64,000 nt of DNA from Hericium rajendrae (GCA_033439255.1 CM065882.1:496001-560000); one strand, 5' to 3'; shown: positions 43,421 to 55,020, counted from the stretch's first letter. Translations and numbers: made by a program. The notes: generated by a model from the letters alone, not told the origin.

Positions 43421-45465
43421 AGTGAAAATAATAGATTTACGGATTGGGAGCAAGGAAGTTTCACTGAGCTAAAAGCGGGGGCGCGGCGCTGTGTTTCTGA
43501 CCGCGGTGAGGATTATGTGTGCTCCCGAGCTGGTTCGAGTACATGCAACGGGGTAGGGGGGTCGAGAGGAAAAGCGTTCGACGACCGCGACTACAAGGAG
43601 ACCGTGACTGAGCTGAAGGTTGGGCTGTTTGGATGGGCTTTTCAAGCTGCTAGGAGTGCTGTACGCGTGTGATGCGCGTGGACAGAAAGAAGGGGATGGG
43701 AGAATTGGCGAGACAACGACGACGACTTTATGTACGCGGCGGGTGAACGGCTTTACCCGTTTTGGGCATGGGCGGCTACAGGCGGCTTCGTCCGCGTTGG
43801 TCCGGGGCATCTGATAACCACATCGTCAACCCACGCACCATGTCGCCGCCTGTCAATGCGCTCCCCGCATTTCGCTCCGGTTAGATCGAAGCATACTAAG
43901 GCAGACATAAACGAGTTGAATTATAGCTAGGAAAGCCCAATTTCCTTGTATTTCTTTGCGATTTGCAGTTCGAAAGCCAGGGCTTATCGATATGACACAA
44001 TCGACGCTGACTCTCTCAATCTTCCGCATCATTTTGTACGCAGCATGGAAATTGGTTATGCCTCAAGGGCTCGAAGAGCAACCCCAGAATCGATCCTCTG
44101 CGGGCCAAGCCCGACGTGCATCCGGAAGGGCCATATCGTTGACCCGCGCGGTGAGTGATTCCAATTTACGCCCCATTCGTACTCACCTCTTATTGTGGCC
44201 ACCTCCATTGATGGTCTTCCACGTTCTGCTTTTTGCTCGACGACCCATATCTTGAATAAGTGCTTTTAGAGACTGCGATAGTGTCTATCTGTCTGGACTT
44301 CGTGCAGGACGCCCTTCCGCCGCACAACACGTAGTCAGAACCCAAGGTGCGCAAAGAACGACGCTAGATGTACGTCTTACCTCACAGCAAGTTCTAGAAT
44401 GTCACGATGAGCAAGTCTTTACGAATCATATGCTGAGTATTCATTAGATTGGCCATAAACGAGGCCATGAAGTTGTGTCTTCTGAACACGCGTCGACGGT
44501 CGGTGCGAAAACATGGCATATCCTCGGCTGTTTTCAGCTGCATTCCGGGATCTGGGGTGTCAATCCAAGCGGAAACGAAATTGAGTTATGGAAACACGCT
44601 CTGATGGAATGTATGCGCGTGTTCTACGTGCTATTTATGATTCAACTCTTCGCCGAGCCGTGTTTGTTTTTGCGTCAGCATCTCCATATCATCTATCATG
44701 AGACCGGTACTCACTATCTCCTCCATGTTCACAGCGGCGAAATGTTAAGGGCGTTTTGACAGATAGGTGCAGGTTTTGGAGGGGCCGAAGACGACCGTTA
44801 CCTCAGAGTACTTGCTCCGCCTCTTGAGCTCATGTCACATCTCATGTGGTCGTGACACGACGCGTCTGCCTAGCCCGCGGCTCCGTGCCCGTGACGACTG
44901 CGATAGCATGGTACAGAATGGTACATTGCAGTACTGCTGTCAATGCAAGTCTTCATTTAAATGCCTTCAACGACAATTTGGTCCATGGAAGACGTTCGTA
45001 TTAGAGGAAACTTATTTGTCCATGATAAGGGTGGCTCTCGCTATAAGCTTCGCTGTTAGCCGATAGCCTGAACCATAACAATCCGTTATGAGTACATTAG
45101 TCTTAGAACATCTATAGACGTACGGGAGATGGCGCGAACCTGTTAAGTTTCAAACGACTTGCGTGCAATGAAGCCGAAAAGTCAACAAATTGATTGATGA
45201 GATGCTGGGAATCGAGTATGGCGGGATCGCCGGGCCGCGGCCCGCACCTGCGGCTCCGAGTTGCTCTCTCAGAGTCAGAGCTCTGACATTTGCTTGACAT
45301 TGTACTTGTCAGTCTCCTTCTCCTCCGCACTACAACCTTTGTTCGGGTCCTGCACGTCCTGAATCCAATAATAGCAGGATACAGGTATGGCTATAGCGAA
45401 TGTGGCACCGTACGGTGGTGGTCTGGTTCTAATTATACCGCAGATCTTTTTGGCGTAGATCCACC
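43421..45465. other. Two-kilobase stretch without recognised gene
   Basis: The first few hundred bases should carry the INO1 promoter. Open frames at 43946-44158, 44475-44759 and 44767-45066 (+) have mixed, protein-like composition, for example LWKHALMECMRVFYVLFMIQ. I could not join them convincingly or assign a family. They may be remnants of a decayed gene. Confidence 0.4.
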
Positions 45466-46731
45466 ATGTCAGCACCCGTTCCGAGAATCCTTATGCTTCA
45501 CGGGTACGTGGACTTTGCGATTCTCGAGCTCAGTCAGAACCGCTCAATACTTCGTCTTCCATGCGATAAATTCATCACCCTAATCATAAAGCTACACACA
45601 AAATGCCGACATATTTCGCAAGCGTGTAAGCCCTTTGCGCTCGCTCCGCCACACCGTACTTGACCTTTACTTCCGCAGCTATCGGCCCTCAGAAAGACGT
45701 GCGGAAAGAACCTCGAATTTGGTATACTCTATACGAATGCCGTCAGGCTGTACCCTGACATCATCCATCCACAGTGTTCGTGGATGCCCCGATCGTCCTG
45801 CACCCCGTCGACCTCGCCGAGACCTTCGGCACCGCCGTAGAAGACACGTCCAACCTCGCCGCGCTCGGCGCCGGAGAAGCGAGCCCAGACACCGACAACC
45901 CGTTGCTGACGCCACGTGGGTGGTGGAAGACAGATGTGACGCGGTCGAAGACGACCGGTATGGAGGAGAGCTTTGAGTTTTTGAAGGGCGTGCTGAAGGA
46001 GCAGCACTTCGATGTGGGTCGCAGCGTGTAGAACACTTTGCTCTGGGATGCTGATGTCTGCTTGGATTACATAGGCTGTGTTTGGATTCAGGTTCGTGTG
46101 CGAGGTTTGGCTTGGAGAGAGATTCTGACGGATGCGCCGCAGTCAAGGAGCAGCTATGGCAGTCATGCTTGCCGCTCTCGTCCGTCCATTCGTTCCTCAC
46201 ATCGTGGATCTTTGTTCATTGTCTTTGTATAGCTGGAACGCCCGGAACTCTACCCATCAATACTCATCGACGGGCAGCCGCCCCATCCGCCATTGTACGA
46301 TCCCCTCTTGCTCCACTCTGAACTCTGCAACTGATAATGTGACACAGTAAATTCTGCCTGTCCGTATCTGGCTTCAAGCCATCCGGATCGATAGCGGAAT
46401 CCCTGCTCGCGCAGCCATACACGACGCGCACGCTGCACGTCGTCGGGCAAAACGACGTTGTCGTCGTCCCAGAACGGTCACAGAGCCTCCTAGACGTGTC
46501 AGAGAACAAGCGCGTGGAATACCACGAAGGAGGTGCGTCGGCTTGGGTCTGACTGAGCGTATACTCACGTGCGAAATGGATGCAGGCCACTTTGTCCCGT
46601 CGAAGGCGAGTTGGCGGAATTTTCTGAAGGCATGGCTGCTCGACCCGTCCGGAGATGTGCCCAGTCCGGGCTTGGCGGTTGCGTCGCAGCCTGTATCGGG
46701 GACTGTGACCCCGGCTGCAGCTGCGCCCTGA
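45466..46731 (+). CDS. FSH1-family serine hydrolase
   Basis: Eight or so short exons can be joined in frame. It starts MSAPVPRILMLHGYTQNADI, the typical beginning of fungal FSH1 alpha/beta hydrolases. Then FRKRLSALRKTCGKNLEFVF, VDAPIVLHPVDLAETFGTAV and PLLTPRGWWKTDVTRSKTTG follow. The nucleophile motif GFSQGAAMAVML is made by splicing: the Ser codon is split AG|T by an intron whose ends are near 46091 and 46140. The catalytic Asp is in VVGQNDVVVV and the His in EGGHFVPSKASW. The C-terminus is longer than in yeast FSH1 and Pro/Ala-rich. Relatives cleave small esters and some act as release enzymes in polyketide clusters. The natural substrate is unknown. Confidence 0.88.
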
Positions 46732-46916
46732 TGGAAGTTGCTGCGCATAGAGTATGCTCGTACTGATACTGTCACATAGAAATAGAAATGGTATGGCTAT
46801 ACTAGATGGAATGTCAATTCCCTTAGCAACGGCCTATAGTATTGAAACCCGCACCCACATATTCCCGCTCTCAGATATACATATGGCAAATCGAACTTGA
46901 GAAAGCTCAAGTCGGG

Positions 46917-46926
46917 AAAAAAAAAA
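46917..46926 (-). terminator. RNA polymerase III terminator of tRNA-Thr
   Basis: On the minus strand a run of ten T begins 23 bases after the end of the tRNA-Thr gene. Confidence 0.75.
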
Positions 46927-46948
46927 GGAATATAAGAAGACATTTCCA

Positions 46949-47055
46949 TGCCCGCTGGCTGGATTGAACAACCGACCTCACCATACCATCACGGATGCGG
47001 TCTAAGAGACGTCTTGATATACGAGTGGCGCGCTCTACCACTGAGCTAAGCGGGC
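46949..47055 (-). tRNA. tRNA-Thr (anticodon CGT) with intron
   Basis: On the minus strand the acceptor stem is GCCCGCT with AGCGGGC. The D arm is GCTC-AGTGGTA-GAGC, the anticodon stem is CGCCA/TGGTG, and the T arm is GGTTG/CAGCC. The loop C-T-CGT-A places the anticodon CGT at 47021-47023. A 35-base intron (46985-47019) follows position 37. The discriminator base is A. Confidence 0.9.
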
Positions 47056-47373
47056 TATACATGAAATGGATAATATTATCATAATGACAGCATGTCGCGA
47101 TGCTTTCAGACGGAGGCAGTGCTTTGGCTATAAATTCAAACAGCTGATCCAGAACCCTTGTCTGTGAAGTGTAACTTCTCAATATCTCGATTTCTGGCAA
47201 AGCCTCTGGGCAAGAAGGTCGAACGTAGAACGTTCATAGTTCAACGTTACTCAATCTTGAAGTGTGCCTGCGTGGAGAACTGTCGTTACGCCAGTGAGTT
47301 ACTCATAATTGCATTCCTCGGTTCCTATTGTGCTTGATAGTATTCGTATGGCATGTTGACAGATACTTACGAC

Positions 47374-48562
47374 ATGAACGCCGAGCTCCCAGTTGAACTC
47401 ACCACTAAGATCATAGAGCTTGTGTACCACCTTCCGGACGGTAGACCTGACGTGCAGATGCTGTCTGCATGTTCCATCGTCTGCAAGCGATGGTTCGGTC
47501 TCACGCGTCCACTGCTATATCGTTATCTTGCTGTAGGAGACTTAATGTCACCAGAACGCATACGCACCTCCCCTTCGATAAAGCGATCGAATTGCTACGC
47601 GGCCCAGGAAATCTAGGCACTTGCGTCCGATCCATTCGTATGCACATCGATGCATCTGGCACATCGTTCACAGAATTCATCACCATCCTCTCTCATTGTC
47701 CTCGTGTATACTGGCTCAATCTCGAGGTCACTCTGCACTGGTTCACCAGCCGTGAACTAGAACAGATTGATGCTCTCCCAGTGCGAATTCGGGCCCTGGA
47801 ATTGACGATGGGCAGCCCGGCCTCCCCGGTCCTATACCAGCTTCTGGAAGTCTGGTCTAGCATCCAATTCCTTCACATCAATTCCGAGATCATCGCCACT
47901 CCCCCTTTATATAGGCCCTCTTTCACCCTATATGAACTCAGTACACGGCGCTCTCTGCCCATACAAGTCTTCCGCTGGCTCCTTCCTCCCCTCCAGGACG
48001 GGAAGCGCACCCCCGATCTCCGCATCCTCGACTGCTGGGACCTGCCCTCCGACGAAATCTCCCATGTAATCGCCGAGTACGCCCTGCATGTGCGCTCGCT
48101 CCGGCTCGTGCATCCTCCGAAGCATGATTTCCTAGACGATTTCACTGTATTGGAGGAGTTCACCCTGCGGAGCGTTCCCGACCTCTTCCCGTTGCCGCCG
48201 TTGCCGCAGACGGTCCAGCACCTGCATGTCCACAGCTTTATCGTGCCCACCGGTACGATTCCGAAGTCCCTCCGCTACATGATTGACATGATTAAGGTGC
48301 TGCCGCATCTGCGGTTTGTCACTGTCAACCAGCCCATAGCTCAGAGGCGTGATTTCAGGGATTTGGTCAGGGCGTGCGAGGAGCAGGCGGTCGAGATGGT
48401 TGTCGATCCGGCGGTGATGTATCTTGTGGGTTCCTTTTATTTGCTTGTGAATGATGAGTGGCTTATTCTTTGCAGGCTGAATATCCCATTCACGTGAAGC
48501 ATTTTCCGTGGCTTTGCACGATGGAGAACCTATATCGTATGAATCCCATATCCGATGCCTAA
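47374..48562 (+). pseudogene. F-box/LRR paralogue 1, one frame break
   Basis: This is the first of four tandem paralogues. The F-box part starts MNAELPVELTTKIIELVYHL and runs through SACSIVCKRWFGLTRPLLYR. At about 47550-47565 the frame changes relative to the intact copy at 53843 (a one-base loss or two-base gain). The rest is then open over 300 codons: PGNLGTCVRSIRMHID, LPVRIRALELTMGSPASPVL, VFRWLLPPLQDG and so on. A last exon after an intron near 48428-48475 reads AEYPIHVKHFPWLCTMENLY and ends at 48562. With a single break and an otherwise open frame, it is a very young pseudogene or an assembly error. Confidence 0.7.
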
Positions 48563-48601
48563 TCTTAGCGAGATATAGACTTCAAGACAATAGCTGCCTG
48601 A

Positions 48602-49540
48602 TGTTCTGTCTGCAGGCAATGGTCCTCCTTCGCGTGCCGGCTACTATTGTTCCATGCCAACTCGCGCAGATGGATAGGTGGTCCCAAGTGCCTAGATGTC
48701 CTAGCCAGATTCGGAGGTCTCAGCAACTGCCTGACATCCCTCGTGCTGCCTCATTTCCCGTACCTGAGTTCCAGCAATATGGACGATTTCATCATGTCCC
48801 ATTTCCCCTCCCTATATCATCTCGACATCTCGTTTGAGATTGCGTCCTTCACCACAACTCAGCTTGATCGTTTAGCTGTTCTTCCCTATAAAATTTGCGC
48901 ACTCACCATTACGATTGGAGGATATGCCACGTCCACCGTATCATATCAGATTATGGCTCTGTGGCCGAGCATTCAATTTCTTCGACTTTTCGTGAAGGCG
49001 GACCTCACGGCTCCCACGCTAGCGGATCGTTCCCCCTTTCCCCTGTGCGAACTCAAACTATTGCGCCCATTACCGATAGATGTTGTTCGATGGCTGCTAC
49101 TTGCCCCAGATGACCAATCAAGTAGCCTCCATATCCTCGACCTGTCCTGCCACTTTCTCAGCGACAACGACCGCCACGCCTTTGGGCCCCTTGCCCCCCT
49201 TGCGCGCTCTCTGAGGATTCATTATTGGCTCCTTCCGCAGGACTTCATTGATCAATTCAGCGGCCTCGAGGAAATAGCTTTGATTGGCGTAAAGACCCTG
49301 AAAATTAACAGACATCCTCGATCCATCCAGCATCTGCGCTGGGAGATGGCCAGATGGCCAGCAAGCTTCTCGCATGACGTTATGTCGCTCATTAAGCCAT
49401 TGACCACCTTGCGACTGATGACGGTCCAGAAATGCATCCTGGACACATCTGATCTCGGTGAACTGATGCAGGCATGCCACGCAATATCCCAACCGGAGAG
49501 TAGTCGAGTGCTTTATCTTGCAGCGTGTAGTTCTGTCTGA
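48602..49540 (+). pseudogene. F-box/LRR paralogue 2, 5'-truncated
   Basis: About 300 codons stay open. They begin inside the F-box (CSVCRQWSSFACRLLLFHAN), with a stop codon directly upstream in the same frame. The first half of the F-box and a start codon are lacking. The repeat region is divergent but collinear with the other copies: LPYKICALTITIGGYATSTV, IMALWPSIQFLRLFV, PLPIDVVRWLLLAPDD, LEEIALIG. No last exon is seen. It is probably a truncated copy without an own promoter. Confidence 0.65.
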
Positions 49541-49789
49541 CAACCTCACAGCCCGAGTATCCTGTTCCTATAGACTGCTTCCCTCGTAATCGCACGATCA
49601 GAAATCTGTATCGCATGAATACGGTTGTTGACGCTTCACTCCGTGCAGAACACAGCTCCGACCGTGTACTCTGGATCTTAATATGAACGCTTCCTGCGTA
49701 TCTCGATCGGCCAAAATACGCACGTAATCTTCTGAACATGAGAACGTTTTCGAAGACCTGAACACGTCATTTCCATAAATCACGATAGT

Positions 49790-51345
49790 GTTTCCGCCGT
49801 GTTGTTTGGCGGATGGTTTGACCTTCCCGACGACAGGAACATCGAATGGCGTACCTCCTCGCCAAACGCGACCTATCCCAAAAACACCCGGTCCCCGTTC
49901 GATAGGATCTAACCTGCTGTATCTTATACTTCATATCCTTTTTTTTGGATTAGTCGCATCCTTTATCACACCGTGCTGCTCTGTGTTTTGACACTAAAAT
50001 ACCTCTCTTTCTTGCTCGTCGCATTTTCACTCGATCTCGCTTTCGCTATTGCTTATCACCACCCATATATTTATTCCAGTTCATTGTTGTACGGCTACAA
50101 ATAAAGAAGCGTCGTCCTTGCGACTAGTCCATGGCCCCCGCGTAAGCACTGCTAACTGACACTCACGCCCTCGCAGCAGCAGCCCCGACAAACTCCACGT
50201 CCTGCCACGACAACAACCCCTTCCACTCCCCCCGCACCCGCGGATCCGCATCCACGCGCGCCGAAACAGCATACGCGCTCCGCCGCTCCCACGCCGCTAG
50301 AAACCCCACCACGACGCCGACCGCGTCGACCGCGAGCCCCGCCGCGCAGCACACCACCACATTCCGCTCCCGCTCCCGCTCCTCCGAATCGTCGTCCGAA
50401 TCATCGAACGCGCTCCGCACCATCGCGCGCTCGACGAACTCGATCGCGGCGTCCAGCTGCGCCGCGTCGAGCCGCACCGCCCGGCCCTCGCCCTCCGCGT
50501 AGACGTCCCGCGCGCGCGGCACGACGAGCCGCAGCACCCGCGCGCCTCCCTCCGCCGCCTCGCGCGCGGCCCGTAGCCCACCGGCCGCGAGCGCGATGAT
50601 GTGCGTGACTTCACGCGCGCGCCAGGCGCCCCAGCGTGTGCGCGGGGACCAGAGGAGCGTGGCCGGGGGCGCGCCGGGGGGTGTGAGCGCGAGGTAGAGG
50701 TGCGGGGCGACTTGCGTCAGGTGCGCGGGGCATGCGGAAGGACGGGCGTTGATTGTGCGAGGGGGAGAGGGCGCGGGGCGGTGCGGGCGGAAGGCGCTGC
50801 TTCTGGTTTTCGGCGAAGGGGTGGTGGGGGAGGGCGAGTGGCTGAGCGCGAGGGCGGCGCGCGGGGAGGTGGGCGTCGTGGGGATCGAGGTCGCGATGCG
50901 CAGGGTGTTGTTGACGCGCACGCGTAGGGGGCGGCGCGGGGAGGAGCGCGTCGAGGCAAGGCAGGAGTCGCGTGAGGAGCGCGAGTCGGAGTCGGAGGAC
51001 TCGGGGGAGGGCGGGGGGAAGAGCGGGGAGGAGGCGCGGCTGGGCCAGGTGTCTGAACAGGAGGTGATGGGGGAGAAGGTGGGGAGGAAGGAGTAGAGCT
51101 CGTTGTTGGTGAGCGGGGATGCGTCGGTGAAGATCATCGTTCTTTGTTGGTGGTTGATCTACTTGGGGGGTGTCAAAGGGATGGGAGTAGGGCTGGAGGA
51201 TAGAGCTCGGTTCTTTGATGTCTGGGTGGGATGGCAAAGATCAAAGGGAGGGTGTTCTAGAGAGAGCTTCAAGACTGGAGGTGTGTACTGGATGAGCGTG
51301 GTGAGGGAGGGCAAGTCGCAGACGAGCCTTCAAGGGATATGTACG
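49790..51345. repeat. Inverted segmental duplication, copy B
   Basis: This is the reverse-complement counterpart of 1-1330. The left end (49790-49900) holds only the end of the last intron and the last exon of the unknown gene at 1174-2027. There the reading EHRMAYLLAKRDLS-QKHPVP lacks 33 bases. The rest carries the phosphatase-like gene in its better-kept form. It sits between F-box paralogues 2 and 3. Confidence 0.85.
50163..51137 (-). CDS. Dual-specificity-phosphatase-like protein lacking the catalytic Arg
   Basis: A single exon of 324 residues. The first 140 residues are Ser/Pro-rich and disordered. The C-terminal part follows the order of a dual-specificity phosphatase: HLTQVAPHLYLALTPPGAPP (as in ITxHLYLG), REVTHIIALAAGG, VLRLVVPRARDVYAE, then AAIEFVERAMVRSAFD and RNVVVCCAAGLAVDAVGVVV. 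The last piece is where HCxxGxxR is expected. The nucleophile Cys is present, but His is replaced by Cys and the Arg by Val, so catalysis is doubtful. It may be a pseudophosphatase or a gene starting to decay. The start MIFTDASPLTNNELYSFLPT is conserved as sequence, though not as an ATG, in the other copy. Confidence 0.6.
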   Translation of the reverse strand: MIFTDASPLTNNELYSFLPTFSPITSCSDTWPSRASSPLFPPPSPESSDSDSRSSRDSCLASTRSSPRRPLRVRVNNTLRIATSIPTTPTSPRAALALSHSPSPTTPSPKTRSSAFRPHRPAPSPPRTINARPSACPAHLTQVAPHLYLALTPPGAPPATLLWSPRTRWGAWRAREVTHIIALAAGGLRAAREAAEGGARVLRLVVPRARDVYAEGEGRAVRLDAAQLDAAIEFVERAMVRSAFDDSDDDSEERERERNVVVCCAAGLAVDAVGVVVGFLAAWERRSAYAVSARVDADPRVRGEWKGLLSWQDVEFVGAAAARA

Positions 51346-52110
51346 ACGAAGAGAGTTGGAACCCACTAATTGCGTCCCACCTGGGCGTTATAAACCATGA
51401 AAGACAATGCGCCGCATGTAGTGGCACAGTGCTGGAGGAGGCGAAATGGTCACCGCATGTGCCGCACCCACACGAGGCACTCTCAAAGAGCTGTTCATGC
51501 AGGGGCGCTAGTTTTAAAAGCAGCTGTAACGCTCCATGACAAGTCAGACCTCAATACTCACCGTTTCGTATCGCGTCGCGGTGCGCTGCTCTGCCAGACT
51601 CGACTTGATTCGAGTATACCAGGCGCGCGCCTTGCGAGACCTGTTCAAACGACGAAGGGTTAACACGTCGAACCAGTACTCACCATGTTCAACTTCATGA
51701 CAATATCTTACGTAGCGCCTTTCTGAATTTCAAACAGAGGATCTGGATAAAATTCGCGCAGGAACATGCCCACTGAGGTGGCAGGATGGCAAAAGAACAA
51801 AGGACGACAGCTGATGGCAAAGGCCAAATAACCTCAAAGCGCCCGACGGAGGGCGCTTATTTACGTGTTTGACCTGCGCGTCGCCGTGCCTTCAAGCTTC
51901 ATCGCTTTGCTCAACCGTATCCCAGAGCCCTCGCGGTGCAAGCGAGTTTCGAACATACCCTTTGTACCTGTTTTTCTGTGCGAACTATCTCTGTGAAGCT
52001 CAAGTTGCAATGGTTTTGCGCGGAGGTGGGTCGAATTTGGGATCCACGATGTATGGCATGCTTCTTGAACTTCACACCGACAGCTTTACTTCCAACCGGC
52101 AGACATCTCG
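51346..52110. other. Intergenic, no gene recognised
   Basis: This spacer lies between the inverted duplication and F-box paralogue 3. Only short frames are present. Confidence 0.45.
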
Positions 52111-52113
52111 CAC

Positions 52114-53039
52114 GTGGATAGCATATTGCCAGCTGAGCTTATAATCAAGATTATAGAGCTTGTCCACCACTTCCCAGATGGTATATCTGATGCAAAGACT
52201 TTATCTGCATGTTCGCTCGTTTGCAAGCAATGGTCCGGCTTCGCACGTCCGCTGCTTTTCCGACGCCTGGTCGTAGGCTTCGTTGTCGCTCCAAGGCACG
52301 TGTGGAACCATCCTTTTGATAGAGTGATTGCGAAGTTACGTGCCCCAGCCGGTTTGGGCGCCAATGTGCGATCACTGTTTCTCCATATGGAAGAATACTC
52401 GCCCCTCGTACAACTCTCCGTCATCCTCTCGCATTGTCCCTACGTTTATCACTTGTATCTTGAAGTCGCAAGCACATTTCCATCGGAACAACTCCAACAG
52501 CTCTCTGCGCTGCCAGTGCAGATCAGCGCGCTCGAACTGAAAAGCAGTCACCCGACATGCCGGGCACTGTTCCAGCTTCTGGGTGAATTAATGGTTCATT
52601 TCACTGCGCTCGAGGAATCTATCGTGCGGGTTACTCCCGATTTCTTTCCAATGAGACCTCTGCCGCAGATACCTTTGCCGCAGACGACCCAGCACCTACA
52701 TCTTCACCATTTCAACACGTTCACCACCACGGTTTGCCAGGCCGTGCGCCATACGGTCAATACAATCAAGTTGCTGCCGCATCCGCGGCTTGTTACTGCC
52801 AACCACGTCGATGGCGACGGGCAATGATTTCGGAGATTTTGGTCCGTTCGTGTGAGGAAATGTTTGTTGACTTGGTTGTCGATCCGGATGTCTTGCTCTT
52901 TGTGAGTCTATTCTCTGCCTCTCACCGACGAACGAGGCTCAGTGATCCGTAGTTCGAATATGGCGTTCGCGCTGAACGGTTTCTCCATCTTTCCACGATA
53001 GAGAACCTTTACCGAATGAATCCGACATTCCATATTTGA
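52114..53039 (+). pseudogene. F-box/LRR paralogue 3, internally deleted
   Basis: The F-box is well kept (DSILPAELIIKIIELVHHFP, SACSLVCKQWSGFARPLLFR), but the start codon found in paralogue 4 is GTG here. The repeat region lacks about 100 codons between FQLLG and VHFTALEESIVRVTPDFFPM. The frame is lost near 52825. The conserved last exon is still visible as FEYGVRAERFLHLSTIENLY, ending near 53039. It is a decayed copy of the same gene family. Confidence 0.75.
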
Positions 53040-53842
53040 CCCAAGACGCATCTAGACGCCTTGGAATGTAACAAGATCACACAGGATCACATCCTTTCAG
53101 TACATACCCTTGAGTTTGCTGTATGCTTCTCATATTTCACGGATGATCTTCTCGACCTCGTGTTGCCTCGAGGTAAGCATAAAACATTCTCAAACAGGAT
53201 GCGAGCTGCTACTGACGTGCCATCTGCCTCCTAGATACGAAGTTGATTGCGGATCTAATGAATTCCGTTGAACCCCGTCGATATCTCGGCGTTCAAAGTG
53301 AAACGACGCCTCAAATGACTGTATGACACGTGCGCAGGTAAACGCTCTTTTTGCACTGTCACGCACTCGTAGAAGGTCTTCGTGCAGGCTCTACATATAT
53401 CACAATAGCTCACATGCTCCCACGGAAACGTATTGCGTCCGCGGACCATCCAGGTATAAAGTTACAAGTGGCCGCTGGATTGAGCGGATAGCAAGCTCAC
53501 GCTCACCCGCAACATACTCTGCGTATCGAAGGTCTACTGCACCGTCGTTCCTCCCTTGTATATAAAGCAGCCTCTCGTCATTACCGATTGCCAGCAGATC
53601 GACTCCTCAGAGTTATCGGATCCTGAGTAAGCTCGAGTTGTGGAATCGCGTAACACGCATCGAGCTCTCTCGAAATTTACCATAAGTACTGCAAGTGCCC
53701 TTTGACGATCTATGTTCAAAAGGTCCTTACGGTTACTCTCTACAGTGAATCACCACCCCGTGGTGAGCTGGTCTTCCTGAACGAATTCTTTTTTCTTAAT
53801 ATGTCAGTTGATATATACCACCGTGATTGATAGGTTACCATA
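53040..53842. other. Intergenic, no gene recognised
   Basis: Upstream side of F-box paralogue 4. A TATA-like TATATAAAG near 53558 is present about 280 bases before the start codon. No other gene is seen. Confidence 0.45.
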
Positions 53843-55020
53843 ATGGATATGTCCCTCCCGGCTGAGCTTATCGCGAACGTCATAGAGCTTGTGTACCACC
53901 TTCCAGATGGCAAACCTGACGTGAGGACTCTGGCTGCGTGCTCTATCGTTTGCAAGAATTGGTCCCATGTCGTACGCCCGCTACTCCACCGCCATCTCAT
54001 CATCGGAGACGTCATCTCTCAAGGACGCATGTGGCATCATCATACCTTCGATCGGGCGAACGCATTATTGCACGCTCCAGGTAACCTGGGCACTTACGTC
54101 CGAACCGTCCATCTCCGTGTGTTCCCATTAAACTCATCGTTCATGGAATTCTTCACCATCCTGTCGTACTGCCCCCACGTCTATCAGCTGAGCCTTGAGA
54201 TCGCGTTGCGTGCCTTCAGTGAGCTCGGACTCGGGATGCTTGCCTCCCTGCCCGTGCGGATTCGTGCACTAGAACTGGCCTGTGGTCCGACGTCCCCCGC
54301 ACTATACCAACTGCTACAGATCTGGCCCGGTATCCAATTCCTCGACATCCTCACGGAGCTCACTGTCCCGCCCCCCGAAGATCGTCCTCCATTCACTCTG
54401 TACGAACTCACCACACAGCCCCAATCCCTGGACGTCTTCCGCTGGCTTCTCCCGCCTCTTCAGGACGGACTGCACAAAACCGACCTCCAAATCCTCGGCT
54501 TCTGGAACACGCCCTCCGAGGACGTCAGCGGCGTCATCACAGAGTACGCCCCGCACGTGCGCTCGCTCCGACTCCCCCATCCCCCCAAGCACGACTTCCT
54601 GAAGCCCTTCACCGCGCTCGAGGAATTCGCACTGCGCATCTTCCCCGGCTTCTTCCCGCCGCTGCCGCTGCCGCCGACGATCCAGCACCTGCGCATCCAC
54701 AACCCCATCGTGATCACCGGGCCGCTGGAGGCGCGCATGATCGGCGCGGTCGAGGCGCTGCCGAACCTGCGGTGGGTCACCGTGAACCAGCCGGCGGCGG
54801 ACAGGTGCGAGTTTGGGGAGCTGGGCCGGGTGTGTGAAGAGAGGGGCATAGAGATGGTGGTCGATCCGGCTGCGGTGTCATTGGTTGGTCACCTTTTGTT
54901 TCTGTGCGGAGATTGCGGCTCAGTGTTTTGCAGCCTGAATATCCTGTTCGCGTCGATCGATTCCCGCGTCTGCACACGATGGAGAATCTCTGTCGCATGC
55001 ATTCGGCATCCGATTGTTGA
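53843..55020 (+). CDS. F-box/LRR-type protein, intact paralogue 4
   Basis: Exon 1 is 53843-54883 and exon 2 is 54934-55020, giving 375 residues. The F-box is at the N-terminus: MDMSLPAELIANVIELVYHL followed by AACSIVCKNWSHVVRPLLHR. Behind it comes a region of leucine-rich, weakly repeated strands (LGTYVRTVHLRVFPL, HVYQLSLEIAL, LPVRIRALELACGPTSPALY, HVRSLRLPHPPKHDFL, TIQHLRIHNPIV). The end PEYPVRVDRFPRLHTMENLC is encoded by the second exon, conserved in paralogues 1 and 3. Reading through the intron gives a longer open frame to 55150, but the conserved last exon argues for splicing. A role in SCF-type substrate choice is inferred from the F-box only. Confidence 0.8.

Noticed and set aside
46907-47200. 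97-codon minus-strand frame near 47 kb
   Set aside because: It runs straight through the tRNA-Thr gene and its pol III terminator.
48500-48601. A full F-box start for paralogue 2
   Set aside because: A stop codon stands directly before the kept part in the same frame, and no upstream exon with an F-box beginning could be found.
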